A DNA stretch of 64,000 nucleotides from Panagrolaimus kolymaensis (lineage: Eukaryota > Nematoda > Chromadorea > Rhabditida > Panagrolaimidae), in contig JAJQJQ010000011.1 of NCBI GenBank assembly GCA_028622995.1, positions 5,332,001 to 5,396,000 on the forward strand. Direction: 5' to 3'. A program made the translations under genes and the position numbers. Positions 58,301 through 64,000 of this stretch are shown one piece after another. Each line of letters opens with the position of its first letter. The stretch's first letter is position 1. The notes under the pieces are model-generated. The model was not told the origin of the DNA, made no database searches, and worked only from the letters and a program-made list of their open reading frames with translations.

Positions 58301-60997
58301 GAACGATGAAGGAATAGGAGAGGTGATCGACGAAGAACTTTTTTTCGGCACGCTCATATCAAAGAAAGAGAAGAAGAAAAAAAACTATTGAAGGATGCGC
58401 GTGGCTCGTCGACGATGAAGAGAAAATGGAGGTCTATTCAACGTATTTTCTGTTGCCTCTTCTTATTTTTTAATAAGCGACTTATAAAAACTCAAATCAA
58501 ATCAAAAAAGCGCAAAATATTTTTTTATGAGGCGCCTTCCGTTATTTGTGTGAAAATTGGTTTTTTTGTTGAAAAAAAAAAGTTTGGGAAAAATGTGTCT
58601 TTCTCTCTCATCTTTTTTTTTTCGATAAAGAAGAAAAGTCAATGATGCCAGAGGAAATCAGTTTCATAAAAATTTTCACATTCATAAAATTGACCATTTA
58701 AAAAAAATGGAAAAGAAAGGGCAGGTGTTCGCCACCCGGGTGGTGGTTGGCTGGCTCTTTGAGAAAAAATTGCTTAAATGACATTTTCTAATAATAATAA
58801 TGGAACAAAGATGATGACAAGAGAAAGCAAAAATATTCAAATATTTTCAAGATTCGAAAAAAATAGAAGAAATAAAGATGCGAGAAAACCTATTGTTATC
58901 ATCGTTTTTTTATTCTTCTTCTACGCTTGCTTCTTATTTTTTTTAACCATGGCATTGTCATCGTTTGCTCTCTTTTTTCCATTGTTTATTGTTGTTCTTT
59001 TTTATGGAAGGATGAAAACAACATCTCAGAATTCAATGAAACAAGGAATCTTAAAATGCCAAAAAAACTCATGTTCATGATATTTATTTTTGAGTTTTTC
59101 TTTCCCACGCATTTTCACATACACACTTTTTTTTAAACGCGCAATCAAAAATCATCATGGTTTTTACTTTTCCAGAAAAAACATACGCAAGTTTTTCTCC
59201 TCTTTTTTCGTTCATCAGCCATTAGAATATCAAAAAAATATCAGCAAAAAAAGGAATAATTTTTTTGGGAGGTCCATTAGCAAAAAAAAGTCTCACTTTT
59301 CTTTTTTCAAGCCATTTTTTCAATGGGATCTTTCATTTTTTAAATGAGTTATTTTTTTATTGTCACTTAAAGCTCTCTATCTATTTAACCTTTTTTACGT
59401 AACAAAAAAAGAGTTGATTAATTGCAGCGGTATTAAGCGCTTCAAAAACAAAAACTTTGCGGCTTTTATTGGTTTTCTTCAAAAGCTTTCTTTAGTTTTG
59501 AATAAAGAAAAGCTTTTTAGACTTTTGCAGCAAAAAAAAGTAAGCCAATTTTTTGTGAAGTGATTTAGACAATGATTTTTTTTCAACATACATTATTTGG
59601 GAGAGATAATGGGATGAAGCTTCTTGGTCATTTTAAAGAAATAAATTTTTTATAAATGTTAGATATTCTGAAAAGTTGTTTATGAGTGCTTTTCTTAATG
59701 TGGCGAGGTAAAAAAAATGAATAACGATCTATCTAATATTTTTTGATGATTGAAAAAAAGGAGAACAACCTTCTCTAACTTTTTTTTCGAGTGTTTCAAG
59801 CTTTAGTTAATGGCTTCAAATTTCACTTTAATTTTGTCTCTTAAAATTTTCTGAGTTAAAAAAGGGGTTTAGGAATTATATCGAAGTTGGTGGCTGTAGA
59901 TTGGCTATTATCAAAAGCCTGGGTTTTATTTTGAAGGTGGTCTTAAAACAAATAAAATTTAATTATCTAAATTAAAATATATTTAGGACTAAATTTCGAC
60001 TTTTTAATTGGATATAATATCTAAAAAAGTTTTCATTCTTGTTTTCTTGGTGTATTCAAAATGAATTTCATAACCTTTATTGATTATAAATGCTTCAACT
60101 ACGGTACTTTCCACTACCACCATACCATTCACGATTTGATTTTTATCTTCAATTTATCTTTAAGAAAATTATTTAATGCTTTTTCTTCCATCGAAGCTCT
60201 TGTTTTGTTTTAACAGAAATATCATTGATATTCCCATCGATGAGCAACTATTCCTTCTCCATTCTCCCGGACAACGACGACCAACAACGACGTTCAAAGA
60301 TGCATAGCTGTCTTCGTTGTCTTCGGTGTTGTCGCGCGTAGTCCCAAAACATCAGCTTTTGTTATATATTTTTTTCATTTTTTGTTCTCCCGTATTTTTG
60401 TTTTATTTTGTTTTGTTCCATCTTCCTTGCTTCTTTTTTTCAATATATTCAAAAAACTATCATTTTTTACAAAGAAAAAAAGTTTTTTTCAGCTTTGCCC
60501 TTTTTTCTTCTTCAAAATTTATGACTACCGTAACCACCTCTGTCTTGTTGTTACTTGCCTTCCTTTCATGTTCTATTCGTTGAATGCGATTCGAAAGAAG
60601 AAAAAAATCAAATATAATCTTGTGCGAATGGGTTAAGTGTATTAATAATTTTTTCTGCCATAGTCATTCAAAAATAAAAATGCAAAGATCAAAGTTGAGA
60701 ATAGCGAAAAAGAAGATCGGAAACCCGCGCAAATTTGCCGCGCATTCACCAAAAAAAAACACAGCAAAGCTATATTTTTAATTGATAGATTCATTTTTCC
60801 AATATTTTTTTTGTGAGTTTTAGTTAATCCCTTCAACATCGATAAGGGTAAATTCTCGTTCCCTTTAAGAAAGAATTTTTTGTTTTAATCATTGCTTCAA
60901 CAAATTTGACCACCAACTGAGCTTTAAATGAGGGAGCATCATCTTTGATGGATGCAATGACATCCAATAAACACATACATACAACAACCATTCACAT

Positions 60998-61037
60998 TTG
61001 ATAGATTTACCGTAAATTTGATAGATTTACCGTAAAT
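60998..61037. repeat. Perfect 20-bp tandem duplication
   Basis: The 20-mer TTGATAGATTTACCGTAAAT occurs twice with no gap. Its ATTTACCGTAAAT part is itself nearly palindromic. Confidence 0.85.
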
Positions 61038-61212
61038 CTTATGAAAATGGTAAAAGAAACAAATAGCAGACAAGAAGAAAAAAAAGAGGTTTTTTGGAGT
61101 CTAAAAGCAAAATAATATCCAACATTAAAGCAAAGCAAGTAATGATTTTATGATGCTGATGTCTCAACTTAAGAATCAAGATTTGTGACTTTCCCAAATT
61201 TTCAAATTTTTG

Positions 61213-61590
61213 CAACACATTTTTAAGTTACAAATGTTAAAAACAATTTTTTTTCTTCTTTGAACCGTTATGTTTTTGGGGTTTGAAACATGGAGATTCT
61301 CATAATTATTTTACCACGGTTAGAAGCTTTTAAGGATGTCTCCCATGAAATCCCGTAGCTTTTGGCCCTATAAATTTGATGTTTTTCTCATTCCCTAAAA
61401 GAGCAATCATAAAGTCAAGGGTCTTTACACCGAAAATGTTAACTAATTTAAACAAAAAAAGAAGGGAGGTTCATAGCTAGAAGGTAAAAAATTTACGCAT
61501 GAAAAGTATGAGAAAATCTTTTTACATTTACCGTTTCTTTTTGAAGGGACAAATGTTTCAAATAAAAATTGTTACACGAATCAAAAGAAG
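61213..61590 (+). repeat. Left arm of a large imperfect inverted repeat
   Basis: Pairs with the complement of 62326-62696. Diagnostic shared blocks include CTCATAATTATTTTACCACG, AAGCTTTTAAGGATGTCTCC (61327), AGCAATCATAAAGTCAAGGG (61403) and GAGAAAATCTTTT. The arms differ by substitutions and indels. Confidence 0.8.
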
Positions 61591-62325
61591 AATATGTGCC
61601 CTTTCTCTCACACGGTTACGCTTATCTATCTGCAAAACAAAGTTTGGTTTTTCTTCCGCCTTTTATTTTAATTTCTTAAACCTACCAATTTTCGCGTTTA
61701 TCCAAGTGAAAATAACCGGAAACATAATTTAAAAAACTTTTGTCGTTGCAATTCCTTTTTAGTCGTCCTCGATCCGATCTTTACTTTTTTTTAACGACTC
61801 CGACAAATCGCTCCTTTCTGCCAATCACCGTCACCACATCAAAAAAAAGACGCAATATTGTCGTCTCCTTCTTTTTCTTCTTCTTTAGTTTTTTCATCGG
61901 CCTGTTTAAGAAGTAGTTACCCCAAAGTATATGTATATCTGGTTATCCTTTCATTTCCTTTTTTATCGGCCTGAAATTTGTATTTTACAAGAAAAAAATT
62001 CAATGTTGTTAGAGACAAGAAGACGACTACTGACAGCAGACAGAAGAAAATTTAAAACTCATCAAAAAGCAATTCATTTTTTTTTCTTTCTTGAAGAAGC
62101 TTGTTTTTTTTGTTGCTTACAAAAAAAAGTGTGTGCTTCTCGCGTGCAACAATGGTATCTCAAATTTCATACTTTTTTTAAAGTGTTCAAAAATGTCCTA
62201 TTTTAGCACACATTTCTCTTTTTTTCAATTGCTTTTGTAATTTTCCAAAAAGCTACTAACATGAAAAAAAAGCTTGAAAGTTTTGCAGACATTTTTTTAA
62301 AATCCATTTTCCAAAAATTAAATTT

Positions 62326-62696
62326 TTTTTACTTTGATTCGCATAACAAATTTTTGAAAATATCTTTGATTTTAAAAAATAGCGGTAAAAGTTAAAAGAT
62401 TTTCTCATCCTTTGCATGGCGGAATTTTTTCCCTCCAAGCAATGAACCTCCTCTTTTTTTTGTTTAAATTTGTTAACATATTTCCGGTATGCACGAGGAG
62501 GTATGGCCCTTGACTTTATGATTGCTCATTTTAGGGAATGAGAAAAAACATCAAACTGCGGGATTTCATGGGAGACATCCTTAAAAGCTTGTAACCGTGG
62601 TAAAATAATTATGAGAACCAATGTTTCAAATGCAAAAAAACATAACCATTCGAAGAAAAATTTCTTTTTAACATTTGTGACTTTGAAATGTGTGGC
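62326..62696 (-). repeat. Right arm of a large imperfect inverted repeat
   Basis: Reverse-complement copy of 61213-61590, separated by about 735 bp. It lacks a coding frame, like the left arm. The stretch CCGTGGTAAAATAATTATGA (62597) is the exact complement of 61295-61314 except at the edge. Confidence 0.8.
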
Positions 62697-64000
62697 TGAT
62701 TCGCCTTTCAAAGTAAAAAATGTAAAAAAGGATAAAATTGTTTCAATAATTTTTTGGTTTCACGAATTAAAATAAGTCTGGAACATTTAATACCATATCA
62801 AGAGGCAACAGTAATTTTTTATTCGTAAAATTTATAGCGCTTTCGATTCAAACATTTTCGATATACTTTTTTTTCATCTGAATTTTTTTCTGTTTTTTTC
62901 TTTTGATTTACCTTTATTTATTATTTGTTTAATTAAATTAGTATATATTACATACGTATAATTTTTTTACCCACTTTCATTTTAAAATTCCCTTTCTTTC
63001 TAAAATGGCCGATAATCGTTTAAAAATTTGCTCGCTCTCGTCATTGTCCCGGCCAATAGCAAGGAGATGCTCCGCCTTTAAAGATTATTTTATGCACCAC
63101 CTTCTTCTTCTTCGTTTTCTTCTTATTTCTTCTCATCCCTTTTTTCCTTTTGCTTTTTTTACAGACCAAAGGCACGCGTGTAATTTTGAAGCGTGTCGAA
63201 GTCGGACTTTTGTCGTGTGTCTCCCTTATCGTCGTCTGCTTTATTTTCATTTTTCATTTTCGAATTTATACAGTTTTACTTTCGGGCTTTAGTTTTTTTT
63301 ATTTAAAAAAGCTTTGATAAAAAGCTCATTGAATTTTAAACGGTTAAAACATCATTTGTGGAGGTGTAAAAAATAACTAACCAAAATGAAAGAAATACTG
63401 ATTGCATATTTTTTTGAGGACTTTTTCCAAAGCGTGTAAACCGTTTTTTCATCGTGAATTGCCTTGACATCTGCTTCATTTTAATTTACCATCATTTTTT
63501 TTTTGCTTTGCAATAATGTTAACTTTTTATGATTAGCTCTTTGCTCACAATCGGGCTCAAACACGATTCCATTAACTTCATCATCATCGTCCACATCAAC
63601 ATCGGCGGCTCCTGGTCCCTCTTTTTCAAGAAAAATGACAAATTATATTTTTCCACAACCATCAACAGAAAATATGGATCGAAAGGTTATTACTTTTATT
63701 TTTTTCCATTTGGTTTATACAAAACTTTGAGTAACCTTTCTCAAAAAAGCTTGCGAAAGCTTAGTATCATCGAATTGCAACATTTTTTGGTTCTCTCTCC
63801 CCCAAATTATTATTACCCCATAAAATAGTGAAAAAGTTTCTAAATTTTGATGGTTATCTATCCATTTTAAAAAATAAAAAATTGGAAAGAGTAACTTCCA
63901 TTTTTCATTCTTTCTTTTTTTTCTGACGCTTCTGTTGTCGTTGCAGCAGCAACCAACGACTTACTTTTATGTCTCCCATATTCTTGTCTTCTTTTTTTTT

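Larger units (their letters stand above)
55338..64000. other. 8.7-kb gene-poor stretch to the window end
   Basis: No exon could be supported on either strand. The sequence is dominated by A and T runs with scattered GC-richer islands (57775-57860, 58230-58350, 60220-60345, 61790-61870, 63000-63240). It contains the large inverted repeat near 61.2/62.7 kb and a small tandem duplication at 60998-61037. It could be promoter or intron of a gene lying beyond the right edge. Confidence 0.45.

Noticed and set aside
58308..58389. Short frame starting MNDEGIGEVIDEE
   Set aside because: Looks coding-like by composition but is under 30 codons and isolated, with no acceptor or donor to extend it.
1..64000. 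CRISPR arrays, bacterial operons, rRNA or phage features
   Set aside because: None are present; the spliced genes and nematode gene families show this is eukaryotic nuclear DNA, not contamination.

Overview
The window is nuclear DNA from a nematode. It is very AT-rich, and introns are mostly 40-120 bp with strong TTTTTAG or TTTCAG acceptors and GTAAGT donors. Several start codons follow an isolated acceptor, as expected for spliced-leader trans-splicing. The gene content is typical of nematodes: an Srsx receptor, two Sre-like receptors, a ZP/cuticlin protein, a divergent nuclear receptor, F-box-like proteins, and orthologues of worm genes such as egl-10, exc-9, mdt-4 and rnr-1. I cannot name the species. 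I assembled the spliced models by hand from splice signals, reading-frame continuity and family similarity; no search was run.

Layout. 0.2-3.1 kb: KCNQ potassium channel (+). 3.4-3.9 kb: small unrecognised gene (-). 4.6-4.9 kb: CRIP/EXC-9 LIM protein (+). 5.3-6.5 kb: Sre-like chemoreceptor (-). 7.0-7.8 and 11.1-11.9 kb: two F-box-like paralogues (+) on either side of a Mediator MED4 gene (-, 8.0-9.7 kb) and a cluster of short inverted-repeat elements. 16.0-17.4 kb: TMEM144-type transporter (+). 18.1-22.2 kb: R7-family RGS protein (-) with two alternative last exons. 22.4-24.2 kb: decayed hAT transposon. 24.5-25.7 kb: phospholipid phosphatase (+). 26.0-29.2 kb: ZP-domain cuticlin-like protein (-). 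33.4-34.6 kb: Srsx receptor (-). 35.4-36.6 kb: unrecognised gene (-). 36.8-37.3 kb: strikingly GC-rich hAT-type MITE with a perfect 8-bp target duplication. 37.4-38.7 kb: trypsin-like serine protease (+). 44.3-45.7 kb: nuclear hormone receptor (+). 46.5-49.3 kb: ribonucleotide reductase large subunit (+) with E2F-like sites upstream. 50.0-51.3 kb: zinc-finger protein (+). 51.9-53.5 kb: second Sre-like receptor (+). 54.1-55.3 kb: WW-domain protein with an Arg/Ser repeat tail (+).

Long gene-poor stretches lie at 11.9-16.0, 29.2-33.4, 38.7-44.3 and 55.3-64.0 kb. The last contains a large imperfect inverted repeat (61.2/62.7 kb).

The genes do not form one pathway. Signalling and membrane genes dominate (channel, RGS, GPCRs, lipid phosphatase), beside unlinked housekeeping genes (rnr-1, MED4). 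The most unusual DNA is the mobile-element material: the GC-rich MITE, the hAT relic with palindromic TTCGAA arrays, the inverted-repeat elements near 10 kb and the large inverted repeat near 62 kb. I saw no previously undescribed multi-gene system.
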